Shown here: one piece after another, positions 22,311 through 34,100 of the stretch | Layout: each line of letters begins with the position of its first letter | How positions within the stretch are numbered: position 1 is the stretch's first letter | Assembly (NCBI GenBank): GCA_000328365.1 | Contig: KB310235.1 | Span: 280,449-344,448, forward strand | Length of the DNA stretch: 64,000 bases | Direction of reading: 5' to 3' | From: Capitella teleta | Lineage: Eukaryota > Annelida > Polychaeta > Capitellidae | The notes under the pieces: model-generated | Told to the model about the DNA's origin: nothing | Databases searched by the model: none | Seen by the model: the letters and a program-made list of their open reading frames with translations, nothing else | Position numbers and translations under genes: made by a program

Positions 22311-23970
22311 TTATTCAAAACACGTAAAGTTTGGCAAACAGTGGCAGTTGATGGTGACAGAAACAAACTTGTTTATGCGTCACCTGCAAATGAATGAAAA
22401 CGTGTGTATTATATATATAACTATATAGGATCTGGCCATTATAGTTGTCAGTCATGTTTACCATTCCAATAATATTAAAATATATCATACGTTTCTTTAA
22501 CGCGCAAACTGTAATTGAATCAAATACCGGTGCTTTGTTGACTCAGTTCTTTTGGCTTCGCACTTCAGTTGTGGGCGTCTTCCAATTACAACCCCACTCA
22601 AAACACTGCTTACAATACACACAAGTGAAGAGCTAACAGCAGAGACGAAGATGACACGCAGATCCTCTTTCAGAATTCTCAAGAGTGATCTATTCTTCGT
22701 CTTCTTCTTCTTCTTCTCTAAGAATCGATATTGATCCAATTTACGATCGTCTTCTGAACGGTTAAACTGCCACTCTATGTTGAGACCGTGTTGCCATAAT
22801 AATACTATATCGTGTATTTCGTTCAAACTTCAAAACGTGGAAGAGATTAAACATTTAAAAAGTGACAACTCATATTATTAGTAGTCACCGGGACATAAAG
22901 AGCGAGAGGTTTATCACCTGAGCAGCTTATTGGTACCTGTATGGGGTGAGCTAGTTCTATATGCGCGTACATAATGACTCGTTAATTGATCATTTAAATT
23001 CAATACTGTTCTCTTGAGTGATGTTGTGAACTTTAATCGAGTGAATAACTAAATACTAAGCTGTTAGTATTAGCATAACATTTCATGTAGATTTCATCAT
23101 TTACATGCATACAATTATTCACGATTGATTCTTTTGCAAGTGGTCGCACGGTAATTCCCCAGGTATATTTAATCAATTATGCACTGTAAAATGTATAATC
23201 GCAAAATTTTGTTTGCGCCTCTCGTCTGGTCACTCGAAATGACCCAGTTTAAAGTATAATCTACATTTCTACAAAGTCTAATTCAACAGTTATTATAAAT
23301 ATATACCCCACTAAGCTGGACCAGTTAGGGGTAAGTCTGCGAATATCGCATACAGGTATATGTAAAGAAAAAAAATACATTTTTCCTGTAGCTTAATTAT
23401 GCGGCAACGCTGAATAGGTGTTGATACTTGATCGTAATCAATGAAGAAGTAAATATTATTGGCCTCATATATGAAGGTTTGGAAGAAGTGTGCTATTCAA
23501 ATTAGGATGGCTTGTTGGATTGAGTAAGAGGTGGCCCCATTGATGATTCAGTCTACGTCAGCTTATCGGATAATACCGTATACCTATACATAAGATGTGT
23601 TATAGTGGATCATTCTAAACAAATTAAATAGCTATTCGCAGTCGTCACTCGTGGTTTCCCGCATTGGATTATACGCTTGTGATCGTAGTTTGAGTAAACA
23701 ATTTCTGAGAATTTGATCGGATATTCATTGGATTAGGAAGGAAGCTTTTGCCATATATTTAGTGGGTCTGAACTAAATGATATTTCGTCTGTAAACCGCG
23801 ATCTCAGAATACGTCTGAATAGCTGGATTATATACCATGAAGCATTCAATGTTCCGGTCAGGGTCTCAAATTTTGATTGTTCATACAAAATTGAAACTGC
23901 TGACACACGTGGAACCGAATATCGTGCAAATGTTGCTAATAATGATTTATTTGGTTTCAGACGGAAGCGA
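22309..23970. other. Gene-free AT-rich stretch upstream of the 230-aa protein
   Basis: No gene is supported. A splice-acceptor-like TTTGGTTTCAG at 23950-23960 lies ten bases before the start codon of the next gene, so part of this stretch may be a 5' UTR intron. Confidence 0.35.
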
Positions 23971-24663
23971 ATGGCAGACACGCATCGACTGCCGGCCATA
24001 GACGCAGCAGCGAGAGACGGCATGGCGTCGCATTGTACTCAATGTGGACACGAGCCGCCGTTCAAACTCCAGCGACAAAACCACAAACGCAAAGCAACCA
24101 CCCCCGGTTGGTTTTACGGGAGCAGCGGACTGCACATGTCTCAACAACGACCACCGCTGAATCTCACCGAACCTCTGCAACCGCTTCCATTGCAAATGAA
24201 ACTGCAAAAAGTCGAAGCATGGCTCAGCACTTCATCTGTGACGTCACTTCCGGAAATACGAGACGCACCGGTCCCGAAATTCCCTCGCAAGAAGTCGCCG
24301 GTTGATCCATTCGCACATCCTTACGCAGCGCCGTACCGCAGCCGGGACATGCTTCCAGGGTCAATGGTGCCGTTGAGTATGGACTGTGAAAGACTAGAGC
24401 CGTGGAAGTCGCGGAAATGGTTCGGGCGGCAGGAGAAATTCACGCAAGTGAGCCAACCGGCGCAAATGTCGCTCCGGCGAAATGTCGGTCCGATTGGCAG
24501 GCCTCACACTCCGCAAATACCACTCATAAAAAAGCAAATGCAGCGGTATGGGCATGAGTCCGTGTACTGCAAATCCAAGACAACAGCATGTGACTCTTTT
24601 GAAGCTCAAAGGAAACGGAGGGACGACTTACAAAATCAGATACAATCTCTGTTGAGGCAATGA
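23971..24663 (+). CDS. Unrecognised 230-aa basic, proline-rich protein
   Basis: The frame is long (230 codons), GC-richer than its flanks, and follows an acceptor (TTTGGTTTCAG, 23960), so it is very likely a real intronless coding exon. The protein has no signal peptide or membrane segment. An N-terminal CTQCGHEPP could be a lone half zinc-knuckle. The middle is rich in Pro, Lys and Arg (PKFPRKKSPVDPF, HPYAAPYRSRD). The C-terminus (EAQRKRRDDLQNQIQSLLRQ) should form a short charged helix or coiled coil. The look is that of a disordered, microtubule- or nucleic-acid-associated protein, but I recognise no family and assign no function. Confidence 0.7.
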   Translation: MADTHRLPAIDAAARDGMASHCTQCGHEPPFKLQRQNHKRKATTPGWFYGSSGLHMSQQRPPLNLTEPLQPLPLQMKLQKVEAWLSTSSVTSLPEIRDAPVPKFPRKKSPVDPFAHPYAAPYRSRDMLPGSMVPLSMDCERLEPWKSRKWFGRQEKFTQVSQPAQMSLRRNVGPIGRPHTPQIPLIKKQMQRYGHESVYCKSKTTACDSFEAQRKRRDDLQNQIQSLLRQ

Positions 24664-25560
24664 ATTTGTTTCGGTTCTTACATCATGTGCCATTCTCATT
24701 TTACGTGTATGTTTTATATGACTGCCTGTGTTATCTTTTTTTTTTTATAGAGGGTCTTTTATTATTAAAAGGAAGGTGGGAATTCCTTTGTTGGGTGTTG
24801 ATTGCATTCGTGCAACTGTGATTCGTGGTTCATGCGACTTGAATGGCGCCTCCATTGATGGCATGTGGATGGGATCTTCAACAGGGGATCACGTGGTACT
24901 ATTCTCAGCAATTCTCACGCGGTATGTTCTTTGGTCATAAAATTATGTCCTGGGTGATGCAAGTGACAAGATCGAAATATTTTGAATCGTACGTTGAAGT
25001 TCTCAGTGACGGAGCAATTAAAAAAATGTAACCAAGTAAAGTTGACTAACCCTGCGCGCACTGCTGGCTTCGTTCTCGAAGCATTTACTAGTAGTAATTG
25101 GTTTCCCTCGTTTTAAGCATTGGTCAATTATTGGGGCAATTTTTAATCATCAGCAAATAAATGGAGTTAATTAAGTCACGTCTGTAATTGATACCGGTGG
25201 CTGAGCGAACGTGATTGTGAGGATCAAAAATATTAGTTGAGTCTATTGTTAATGTGGCCAATCCCACATTCGAGAACAATCTTCGCTTTTCAGGTGCACG
25301 GTCGGTTGGCGAAACGTCACCAGTACATGAATACTGTATACCCAGTATTGTTAATTGCGCTTCGGATGACAATTGAAAGCGGATTATCATATTATGGTCG
25401 ATGCAGGAATCGATCGTTGCGCTTTGATCATTCAAGGACATAAAATGACCGAATTTTCCTACGATACGTACGTGTACAGTCAGACTCAGTCCGCGGGAAT
25501 CACATGTCCAAGATCAATAGTCTGCGTTAATACGCTAATTTATACAGTACATACAAAATA
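24664..25560. other. Gene-free stretch
   Basis: This contains the presumed 3' UTR of the preceding gene and nothing else I can name. No clear AATAAA is near the stop codon. Confidence 0.35.
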
Positions 25561-25562
25561 TA

Positions 25563-26940
25563 CAGGGTGATTCAAAAGTATATTTACCAGTAATGTGGAT
25601 TTTTCAAGCTTGCGTAAAGTCTTATACAATACGGTTATTTTCTCTAAAACCACGCTGTGTAGCCAAATATAATTATAACTTATAGTTACTGTTGCCTCTT
25701 ATCTTGACAAATATGTCGCTTATCTTAGTTGTTTTCTACGAATAATTTGATAATTTGGTAATTACGAAATTACGACACCACGTCGTAAATCTATTTATTA
25801 TTATTTCATTCACGATCTTTGCAATATCAGGCGCATTCAACTCACTTCGCGGAAGGATTTTTTGGCGAGATGCCCCTTATCATATCTTAGCATTTTTAAG
25901 TGATGTTTAATTTATTTCAATTATCTGTATTCACTATTACTTTGAAAGAAAGATGTGTGGATGTTTTGTAGTGTCATAAGCTGATAAAATACACACTTAA
26001 TCTCTTCATTTCCGTCGAAACACAAACAGGACTAGCGTTGCAGCAATTAATTTGTCACACATGCATGCTCAATGTTTTGTGTGGGAGTCCGGATCATTCC
26101 ATAGTGAACAAAGTGCCATGGCAGCGCATTGTTTACATTAAAGTAAATATTACTATATAATACATGCATGTATTGATCATATTAGCATGCAATGCAAGAT
26201 TGCTCTCATAAACAAATAAAACTTATGCATATATAGGCTCCTGTATATGAGCATGCAGAGGGAAGTTCACATAATAACATTAACATAGTTCAAATGCAAA
26301 GATGCTCTGTGGTAAATAACTCCCTTGGCTTCTTTTCTTCTCATGGAAAGATTTGTGGATATTTACAAAATACTAATACAGAGTATCATAAAAAAGGGTT
26401 TGATTTGAAGTTGCAGATTTGGTGATAGTGCCATTGTGCAGGCCTGTTTGTTTGCAGCTTTTGCTTCTCTGGGCCGATATAAACAGGATGAGTCCTCATC
26501 GTTTTCCACGATATAAAATATAATTGTACAACACCGTTTTTACGGTAGCATTTGATTATGCATGTAACCAATCGATACTTGTACGAGTCGCATTTGTTAA
26601 TTAGAGGCAGATCATATACATATATTATAATAATATTGATCAATATTTGCATCGAAGACTCCCACGGTCACGCGAGACCCTCTGGAGTATATAACAATTT
26701 CATGTTATTTTGGATGGAATTTAGATAAAATGTATGTTTGTTAATTCCATTATTTTTTATTTTTTTTTTTTTTTTTTTTTGACGTGGCGGATTTGCGGGT
26801 GGTGCCATTGTGTACGCATGTTTGTTTGCGGCCTCTGATGCTATGAGCACTAAGGAATGTCATCGCGTGTATGGCGTTTCAATACAAACTCTCTGCTTTG
26901 TTTTGATTTTAGGAGATAAACATTAGTGCTACTGTCACAA
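25563..26940 (-). mobile_element. Family 1 long-TIR DNA transposon, truncated copy
   Basis: This copy starts with the terminal repeat CAGGGTGATTCAAAAGTATA at 25563, preceded by TA. It runs antiparallel to the complete element at 55893-57600, matching block by block: the ACGACACCACGTCG block, GCCATGGCAGCGCATTGTTT, TGTGGTAAATAACTCC, GATTTGAAGTTGCAGATTTG, and GTGTACGCATGTTTGTTTGCGGCCTC. The far terminal repeat is missing; later insertions occupy that end. It has no transposase. A T-run of about 20 lies inside at 26761-26780. Confidence 0.8.
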
Positions 26941-26956
26941 CAATAGCACTCTCAAA

Positions 26957-27250
26957 TTCTATGCCGACCGTGGGGGTCGAGGTCCCGGGTTCGAGACCCG
27001 GTCAGGCCACGGGCGTTATGATTGTGAATTACAATTGTAATTCTTCGGTGACTCTGAAGTGCTGCCCAACTGCGTAACAAGGCCGGGCGCTGTGTACTAC
27101 TGTCTATGGTGGTATGCAGGATAAAGAACCCTTGGGATTTATCGATAAGAGTAGGGGGAAACCCCGGTCCCGGGCCTTCTGTTCTGGCGCCCGTATCACC
27201 CGAACGGGTTGGGTGGAGCCGTAAAACCCCTATCACTCAATCACTCACTC
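26957..27250 (+). mobile_element. tRNA-derived SINE with 12-bp target-site duplication
   Basis: A 294-bp insert is bracketed by AGCACTCTCAAA at 26945-26956 and 27251-27262. Its head holds a perfect pol III box B (GGTTCGAGACC, in GTCCCGGGTTCGAGACCCGG) but no box A, so the 5' end is truncated within the tRNA part. A GC-rich body follows, and the 3' tail is a (TCAC)-type repeat (ATCACTCAATCACTCACTC). The intact duplication indicates a fairly recent insertion into an older transposon nest. Confidence 0.8.
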
Positions 27251-27262
27251 AGCACTCTCAAA

Positions 27263-27603
27263 CAAAAGAATAGTACGAGAGCGTTGCCTTAAATATGCTT
27301 TCAATGATGCTTATCCATGGTCCGAGGCCCTGTTTGTTGCCAAAAGTGGAAATATCGCGGAATATTGAGTGCACTCCATTAATTGAGATAAATGGGCATA
27401 CATGTTGATGAAATTGTAATAGAAATGATAGGAATAGCAGCATGCCATGTTAGACTAACAATACTAAGTATTTATTTGTCTTATCTTTGTGTGATTTTTA
27501 CACTGCGATCTGTTTTGTAACACTTTCTCAGAAATGCGTAGCACCATTGGAAAGCATTGAGATATTTAACATTGAGTAGATAGACTACTTTTGGCCCACT
27601 CTG
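27263..27603 (-). mobile_element. Family 2 DNA transposon, terminal fragment
   Basis: Its right end, GTAGATAGACTACTTTTGGC (27575-27594) followed by CCACTCTG, is the reverse complement of the left terminus of the complete element at 54620-55775. Further blocks continue to match upstream (CTGTTTTGTAACACTTTCTC, the CATTGGAAAGCATTGA block, the ATGATGC..CCATGGTC block). It abuts the SINE duplication, and the other terminus is absent. Confidence 0.7.
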
Positions 27604-27899
27604 TGTATTATTATTATATTGAACTCGTGCATGGTCGACGTTAGCCCTACGCTATGGCTGATCCCGATCGCCCGTGGATCATTTATATTTATGCGGCATT
27701 TGATAGGCTTAAGTCAACGTCAGAGTCACCCATAAAATGTTAACTGGTGAGAACAAACTCTCATTTCAACTTATGTACTATTATTGTAATACTCAATTAC
27801 TCAAATTTAATCAGAATATGCTGAATATCAGATTACGATATATGAACTCATATCCACCCACAATCATAACGTGCTTTCGGTCGGATTATCGTTATGTTT

Positions 27900-28072
27900 A
27901 TTTTATGTTTGTTATCTCCTTATGATTTACATATATCTTAATTTTCGTTATCTCACTATATTTACTTATTATTTAATCTCTTGCTCCGAGGACAATCCCG
28001 TTATTATTTTTGCAGAGTCCTGTTATAAAAGGATTGAAATCTTTTGACCTGACCTGACCTGACCTATGAAGT
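27900..28072 (+). mobile_element. LINE 3' tail with (TGACC)n
   Basis: The sequence ...TTGCAGAGTCCTGTTATAAAAGG followed by ATTGAAATCTTTTGACC and repeated TGACC units is the usual 3' end of CR1/L2-type LINEs in marine invertebrates. No coding sequence of the element remains. It ends 64 bases before the USP5 start codon, so it lies in the promoter or 5' UTR of that gene. Confidence 0.6.
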
Positions 28073-28135
28073 AACAGATGAGAATCATAACGAACTCATA
28101 TTTGACGATATCCACGTCGAAATATTTTGATTGTC

Positions 28136-31100
28136 ATGGAGCCCTTTTCGCCTGAAATCCTCCAAAAAGTCAGAACTCCTAACACGAACGAAAAAGTGTA
28201 CAAAGATGAATGTGCATATTGTTTCGACACTCCAGTAAGTATTTTCAGAGGTTGCCTCCCCCTGAAGAGCGATGCATCATTTTTTATTTCGTCTTGGAAT
28301 GTTAATGCGTTCTACCGGCATGAGCGATAATAGGGGTTTCTGTCACAAATCGTCTGTCACCTGGCCACTGGCTTATTTACTGGCTGTAACTGTTTATGCT
28401 TGATGAAGTTAATTTAGACACATGCCCCCCCCCCCACTACGGTCATTTCACTCTGTGTTTAGCGCTTAGAACATCTTTCATTCTTTGTAGTTTGTGTGAA
28501 CACAGAACAGTGATGGGTTTTACATTTGTTTACATTTATAATTAATAAAATTATTATTTTAATTATAATTGAGATTGCTCAAGTTTTGAATGGTGCGTTC
28601 AACTTACACTAATAGGCACGTATGGGTTTAAAGTCGCGATTAAACACGCAGCTTTGGAGGCAGAGACTGAGCATTCCACTTACCATGAATCATGATCAGC
28701 TACCATCATACCATGAGCCCAAGTGGCAGCGATGGCGCAGTGGTAGCACACTCACCTAGCACGCAAAGGGTCGTGGCTTCGATTCGTCGGGGCAACTTGC
28801 CAGATTGAAAGTTTGCAGCCTGAAAAGCCCCACGTTCACCTGCTCATTAGACATTGGTGTTGAAATGTAGTACCTGGTTGGACAGTGAAGGATAGTTGTG
28901 CTTGATTAGGCAGGCTGCACCTTCGTGGCTGCACTCGCTTGTATGCACCTTGGTGTTGGGTGGAGGTCGAAGAAGTTGGAAGACTCAATTTCAATTCATC
29001 TTTAATGGAAACACACAATACAACACCTGTAACAGAAATAAGACAAAAACATAATTACGCATGCGCATTGGCAAGAACAAAGACGTTATGACTATTCACA
29101 AATGTAGCAATTACAGAGTACGTTGTTGATGTCGCCATCAGGTTGAACTAAGTTGAGACCTCTCTCCATTGACCAAGAGATTTATCGACAAGGAGATTTA
29201 TTGTTCAATTAAAAAAAAAATATATTAGTACATTATGTAGTGAGTAATGTATACGACCTACACGTATGGGTCCCCCAGATCGACACATGTTGACGCTGCC
29301 GCTGCTGCTGACCGAATGAACGGGTCTTTTTGACGACTCAGCAGCTGCCAGTGATCAGTCATGCATGTCAATCTGACGAACTCACAAGTGCAGAATTATG
29401 GAAACAGCTGTAACATACGTTATGATTACATGTTCAAAACTCAGCACCCCTCCATAATTGGGAATCACACCACAAATAAATGTCTCCCAAAAAAACATGT
29501 CTCAGCTGTAATGTTCTGGTCTAGAAAGATTGACGTGGACAATGTGTAGTAAGCCAAATAATGTATATTGAAATACGAAACGAAATCATAACGTCATGCT
29601 TGACATAAGTCCTAATATGAGCTACATAAAAAAATCACATACAAGTAAACAAAAATTATGTTATGCCTGCCTAGGACACAAAGTCCCAGAAGCAAACTTT
29701 GAAAAATGAGATAGCTTAGCCTTAACAACAGCTTTGGTGAAAATATCAGCTGTGTTATTCTCACTCTTGACATAATACAGTGTAAACGATTCTATAGCAA
29801 CATGGTCTCTGATGAAATGCAACTGGATATCGATGTGCTTCGATCTTCCCTTGTTAATAGGATTCTTAGCCGTTGCGATTGCGCCCTGATTATTGCCAAA
29901 CAGAACGAACTTGGTATTGATATCTCTCATGCCAAAATGTTTCACGAGTTGCGTCAAGAACAAACCTTCCTTTGCTGTGTTACACAAGGAAATGTATTCG
30001 GCCTCACCCATTGACAGTGCAATGCATGAGTGTTTTCTGTTTCGCCAAGATGTGAAAAATCAGTGTTGCAAAGAGAATAACAGTATGCACTGACACTTTT
30101 GCGATTGGTAGAGCAACCCCAATCTGCATCAGTGTATCCACGCAACTGTACAGTGTGAGCCAAAAGTAGTCTTATCTATTCCATGTTGAAAACAAAAATT
30201 TCAAATTCGCTAAAATTGATCAATTATTCAGAAAAATCTTAATATGGATTGACTAAGTGACCCTGCGCCCATTTTTGCAAGGAAATTGAATGAGGAAGGA
30301 ATATTTAAATGCGAGTGGTATGTGATCGCAGTGAGCTTTTATGTGCGCGTAATCAAGTGGGCCCCTGAACCAGCATTGTGAAATGTCATCTGTTGCGTGG
30401 CCGCTCGCTGCGCTGCATTGTGCTTTACCGCGAAAAACGTTGATTTTTTAGTGAGTATTTTATTATATTTTATTTCAATTCATTTTTATTGGAAACACAA
30501 CACAATACATGCAAAGGAAGTAAGAATGTACCAGAAAGTGCTTTGATTGGTACTGTTGTAATTTATCGCTTACCCACAGCACAAAGATAGGGTCTACGTG
30601 TACCTAAGTCACCTTGCATAATGTTTCATTACTATAATATTAGTAACAGGTTTATCTTATTCGCTAAGATGTGACAAATTTGAGTGGGTTGCAGTTATTC
30701 ATTTGTTGTGTAGGAACACATTGCCTGAGTTAAAGGGATGGGGAACTGAATTTTAAGTGATGTTCTATTGACTCATAGCACCAATTGATAGCATTCCGTG
30801 CCAAGAACACCATGCCTGGATGCAAGCGTAAGGAAATAATGCATTCCGAATATCGAGGTTAGCATTGGGCCTATGAGAGAATGGCTTCCATTACGAAGTA
30901 TATGAGGCAAACGTCAGATGAGGGCTTGCCGTGATTGGTCCCGTTCCCCTCGTCAAGCTATCGATTTCAGCCAATCAGAGCAGACCATCTTCGCCATAAA
31001 AGGACATCTTTGTTGTTTACGAAACGAAAGCGTCAGTATTGCGCATGCGTGGTGCACTCTGGCTGACCTTTTTACTGTTTCAGGATGAGAAACCATGGTA

Positions 31101-34100
31101 GGTCCTAGAAAATTGCTTGTTAAAATAAGAAAAATAGAAGAAAAAATATATCCAGGGGTTTAGTCGCAGGACACGCTGATATGACGAGGCCCATTGTAAA
31201 AGATGGGGAACTCTGTGTTTCATCACAGCTCATGACGTCACGCCTAGTTAGCAATATATCTCCCGCGAAATCGTTAGCGATGATATTCCTTGTGTGGGCC
31301 AGGCATAGGAATCATTTTTGGTGCATCAAATAGTCCATTTTTAACCAGTTCTCCCTCCCTTTAAGGAAGCTTGATCAGTGATGATCAAACCTTCATTTAT
31401 TGTTTGCTCAACTGAATGTTGGAACGTTCACCCCCATGGCCTCGGGTGGCTGTTCAATGAAGGACACTCAGGATGAGCATCCATGCTTAAATGCTTTTAT
31501 TTACAGCATCAGACAACAATCATAGCCGTTCCTTTTCCTGATCCAAGTCAATTATTATTACCGCTAACACATTGTAACCGGCATACCAGGTGTACTAGTA
31601 GTGAGTGGATGTGGTTGCACAGTATTATGTAAATCATCCTTTTTAGCGGCACTTGGTCGAAAGGCCAGCGTAGGCTGAATCATGCATGCTGCTTTTATTT
31701 ATAGACTGGGCAACATTCACGTTCAGTTCTGCTCCGGCTCTCTGCTCGGTTAGCGTCCGCCTTCCTTGTGTGTCCGAACCCGATGGCATCCAAGCATGGT
31801 ACTTGCTGTGTGGCCACCCTTGGGTTACAACATGATGAAATCATTTAAAACTGCAATGTTGACACTGCATTGCTTGCTCTCTGCTTTAACAATTAAAGGG
31901 AGAGACCAAACGCTGTGCTTACTACTATTAATAGCTCGGCGCAATGAATCGAAAATGTTCCATTGCGTAACTTCTCCCCAGGAGTGTCCAGACGGCCTGT
32001 ACATCTGCATGAACACATTCCTGGGCCTTGGCAAGAGTCAAGTTGAGCGTCACTACAGGAAGACAGGCAGCGCCCTCTACCTGCACCACCGCCGCATCGT
32101 CACAGAGGTGAGTTGTTCGTGTTGAGCATGAGCTTTTATTCATTTCGTGCACAGTTGCCGGTTGTGGAGGATGGAAGTCCCAAGCAGAAGCCGACCCACT
32201 TGGGCATTGGTGCTAAGTGCTAACATCCTCATGGCTCCATTTCTACATTTCCTTTCATGTGCTAGGAGTTGACGGAGGCTTTGATTTGGACAGCAAGAAA
32301 TTTGACGTCCAGGAACAGAACACTCTGGTTCAGCTTCCGTCCTGGACCGAATACGCTCTGGATGAACCGTCTATCCCATTTCAGGTGGGGAAGACTCTTT
32401 TGTGCTTGATTAATTCGATCGTGAATATTTCTTTTCTGTGTGTAGGTGCAAATGTCAGCTGCAGGTATTGTTGCAGCTCCATCCGTGGCTAAGCAAGAGG
32501 AACTGGCAGCTGCAAACGCTTCTTGGGATGGAGAGAAACGAGTTATCTCAAAGTTGGTCTATTACGTCATGACGTGATCATCGCACTTCATGTTTTCTTC
32601 AGGTATGCAGAGAACCTGGAGCAGCTGGACAATGGTCGCAAGATTCCTCCGTCCGGGTGGAAGTGCGACAAATGTGAGATGAAGGAGAACTTGTGGCTGA
32701 ACCTCACGGATGGAGCCATCCTCTGCGGACGCAAGTTCTGGGACGGCACAGGAGGAAATGACCACGCGGTCAACCACTACGCAGAAACCAAGCACCCCCT
32801 GGCGGTCAAATTGGGAACCATCACCGCCGAGGGTGGTGACGTTTTTTCGTACGACGAGGATGACATGGTTGAGGATCCTCATTTGGCGAAACATCTCGCA
32901 CATTTTGGCATTGACGTGATGAGCATGCAGAAGGTGGGCGGGATTTTTGGATGGTGTTTTGAGTTATTCGGTTTATTTTTTAGACTGATAAAACCATGGC
33001 AGAGCTGGAGATTGATTTGAACCAGCGGGTAGGGGAGTGGGATGTCATTCAGGAGGCAGGAAGTCAGCTGGAGCCCCTGCATGGACCGGGCTTCACCGGA
33101 ATTCGTAACTTGGGAAACAGCTGCTACATGAATTCCATCATGCAGGTCATGTTTACGCTGCCTGACTTTGTGCACAAGTGAGTGATGTTTTAGTGGATGT
33201 ACTACTTTTGTACTGAATTCTTCCAAATTCAGATATTTCACTCCATGTCAAGACATCTTCCAGAATGCACCCAACGACCCAACATCTGACTTCAATGTGC
33301 AAATGTAAGTGCAAATATTGTGTTGTGCAGACGGATGTTCTTATTTCACTTCTGTATGCAGGGCTAAGTTTGCTCATGGTTTGCTTTCTGGTGATTATTC
33401 GAAAGAATCGCCTAAAGTCGCCACAGAAATCAAAGAACCCACAGTGAGGGTACGTGCGTTCAATGCCAAGATCCCCCCCCCTCACTACTTTTCCTTGCAG
33501 TACCCCGAGGGAATCCGGCCCCAGATGTTCAAAGCCTTGATCGGCCAAGGACATCCAGAGTTCTCTTCAAAAAGGCAGCAGGATGCTCAGGAATTCCTCC
33601 TGCATCTCATTTCTATGATTCAGGTGAGTCGAGTGCAAACGTTTTAAAAATAACCCCTTTTATTTCTTTCTCTCTCTAGAGGAATTGTCACGGTAGCAGC
33701 AACCCGGCCGATTGCCTGCGTTTCAAGGTTGAAGATCGCATTGAGTGCATGGCGTCTGGCAAAGTGGCCTACACTGAGCGCGATGATTTCCTGCTCGCCT
33801 TGCAAATCCCGGTGGAAAAAGTGACAAACCCCGAAGAGGTTGCTGCCTGGGAGGCTAAGAAGGCCGACTTGGAGCAGCAGAAGAAATTTGTGTACGCTGG
33901 CTATTTGCATGCATGTTTATTTTGATCATCTCGATGTATTTTCTCCCAGTGACCCGAAAGATATCGTTCGTCCACGCATCTCATTAACATCTTGTTTGGA
34001 AGCCTTCACGGCTCCTGAGGTCATCAACGATTTCTACAGCACAGCTATACAGGGACAGACGACGGCCAAGAAGTGTGTCCCCAGAGCTTATCTTTTCCCA

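Noticed and set aside
26957-27010. A second tRNA gene
   Set aside because: Only the anticodon-to-T-arm part exists, preceded directly by a target-site duplication; it is the truncated head of a SINE.
28025-28080. A CRISPR-like or other regular array from the TGACC repeats
   Set aside because: The repeats are five-base direct units without spacers, typical of LINE 3' tails; the genome is eukaryotic.
28727-28800. A functional tRNA gene
   Set aside because: Box A and box B are present, but the acceptor and anticodon stems do not pair properly and the sequence continues into a SINE body.
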